A stretch of 6,781 nucleotides of DNA from Candidatus Omnitrophota bacterium (GTDB lineage: Bacteria; Omnitrophota; Koll11; Gygaellales; Profunditerraquicolaceae), in contig JAQULD010000086.1 of assembly GCA_028719045.1 (NCBI GenBank), forward strand, positions 1-6,781, read 5' to 3'. The notes below the pieces were generated by a model. The model worked only from the letters and a program-made list of their open reading frames with translations. It was not told the DNA's origin and made no database searches. The position numbers and the translations under genes were made by a program. Of the stretch, positions 5,978 to 6,781 are shown one piece after another. The first letter of the stretch is position 1; every line of letters starts with the position of its first letter.

Positions 5978-6781
5978 TTTCTTTAAATTCAAAACAGAAG
6001 TTTAGTCATTTGAAATTTGTCATTGGCGCTTATTTTGTCATTAGCGTTTTGGCATTCGGTATTTTTCCGGGCGATTCATTTGCCGCCGAAAATATTCAGT
6101 CCGCTGCAGAAACAAAAACCCCTGCGGTTGAGCCTGTTACAATAACCGCGCAGGCTGCGGGAAATCAAGCCGAAAAGCCCTCATCTTCGGAATTGATAGA
6201 CAGATCCTGGGAAGCGCATGGTAAAAAGGACGCGGAGGCTACCTTTAAATATACCCAGCAGTGCATAGATTTGTATAAAGCGGAAGCGGATAAAGAACAG
6301 GCTTCTTTGAATGGGCTGCCAAGGGGAAGGAAAGAAATCGAAGCTGTCCAGGTGTTAAACGATGTGGCTACCGCTTATTTTATCCAGGCGGAAGCATATA
6401 GATATCAAGGCAAGAAAGAAGACTCGATCAAGACTTTTCAAACGATCATCGATAAATACCCGTACGCGCAGGCTTGGGACCAGCGTGGCTGGTACTGGGT
6501 TATCGCAAAGACTTCCGGGGAGGCTATAGGCCAGTTAAAGGGGCTCGTCCCGGTAGTTAAAAAAATCCAGGTCAGCAAGATCCCCACCACGATAAAGCTA
6601 TACGACACGGGACGGGAGGATTTTGTAAACTACGAAAAGTACGGTGAATGTAAGCATGTGGGGACAAAGGATTATCAGTATGCGGTCAAGGACCAGGATG
6701 GTTTAAGCGCGGCCGTAGGGGAAGGGATTTATCCGAATACTTCTTCTGTCAGGTGGGACCCCGAATACAAAAAGGTGCAGA
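5974..6781 (+). CDS. Secreted TPR-containing protein, function unknown (3' partial)
   Basis: An open frame of 269 codons with no stop before the window edge. It begins with ATG overlapping the permease stop (ATGA); GGGGG at 5959-5963 is 10 nt upstream. Residues 1-37 look like a Sec signal peptide: Lys residues at 7 and 14, a hydrophobic core at about 15-32, and SFA-AE as probable cleavage site after A37. A low-complexity Ala/Pro/Thr/Glu linker follows (about 38-72). Residues about 73-185 are helical, with a TPR-like unit at about 132-165 (AYFIQAEAYRYQGKKEDSIK then TFQTIIDKYPYA). After residue 195 the composition changes to strand-rich, aromatic sequence (KLYDTGREDFVNYEKYGE, YAVKDQDGLSAAVGEGIYP), suggesting a second domain that continues outside. 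I do not recognise that domain. Coupling to a sugar importer suggests a role in binding or breaking down a polysaccharide outside the inner membrane; this is inference from position only. Confidence 0.82.
   Translation, partial: MISLNSKQKFSHLKFVIGAYFVISVLAFGIFPGDSFAAENIQSAAETKTPAVEPVTITAQAAGNQAEKPSSSELIDRSWEAHGKKDAEATFKYTQQCIDLYKAEADKEQASLNGLPRGRKEIEAVQVLNDVATAYFIQAEAYRYQGKKEDSIKTFQTIIDKYPYAQAWDQRGWYWVIAKTSGEAIGQLKGLVPVVKKIQVSKIPTTIKLYDTGREDFVNYEKYGECKHVGTKDYQYAVKDQDGLSAAVGEGIYPNTSSVRWDPEYKKVQ

Overview
The window comes from a bacterium that swims or glides by a chemotaxis-controlled apparatus, uses cyclic di-GMP signalling and imports sugars. The sugar-binding protein carries a lipobox, and base composition is moderate with an AT-rich intergenic region. 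The overall look (a [12 protein letters not shown] GGDEF protein, a single-domain PilZ, a CheC-like protein, and a secreted TPR protein beside a CUT1 importer) would fit an uncultivated diderm such as Omnitrophota. That placement is a guess from style and not shown by any marker gene; no rRNA, tRNA or ribosomal protein is present.

Left part (1-2435) is a signalling cluster of four genes in two convergent pairs. On the + strand are the C-terminal end of a methyl-accepting chemotaxis protein and, 10 nt later, a small single-domain PilZ protein (probable c-di-GMP receptor). On the - strand a CheC-type phosphatase gene is followed 23 nt later by a receiver-GGDEF gene. The pairs meet tail to tail with only 21 nt between stop codons and no recognisable intrinsic terminator. 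Together they put a chemoreceptor, a likely CheY-P phosphatase, a receiver-coupled GGDEF domain and a c-di-GMP receptor side by side, which suggests coupling of chemotaxis and c-di-GMP. Several active sites are degenerate: CheC has only one complete phosphatase motif, and the receiver-GGDEF protein lacks the usual receiver Lys/Thr switch residues and the Arg of the inhibitory site.

The middle (about 2436-2815) is a 380-bp divergent intergenic region with no gene. It contains good sigma70-type promoter candidates on both strands. Two back-to-back promoters share identical TTGACCT -35 sequences arranged as an inverted repeat, and a near-consensus rightward promoter further left would make a leader of about 320 nt.

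The right part (2816-6781) is a rightward operon for a CUT1-type carbohydrate ABC importer: lipoprotein substrate-binding protein, MalF/UgpA-like permease, MalG/UgpE-like permease. The last permease overlaps by ATGA a gene for a secreted TPR-containing protein that runs off the right edge. No ATPase is encoded in the window, so the importer must use one encoded elsewhere. The coupled secreted protein is the least understood gene here and may handle the polymer from which the imported sugar comes.

I did not find a CRISPR array, insertion sequence, RNA gene or clearly novel system. The most notable items are a perfect 11-bp hairpin inside the PilZ coding sequence, the divergent promoter architecture, the degenerate signalling proteins and the coupled secreted TPR protein.
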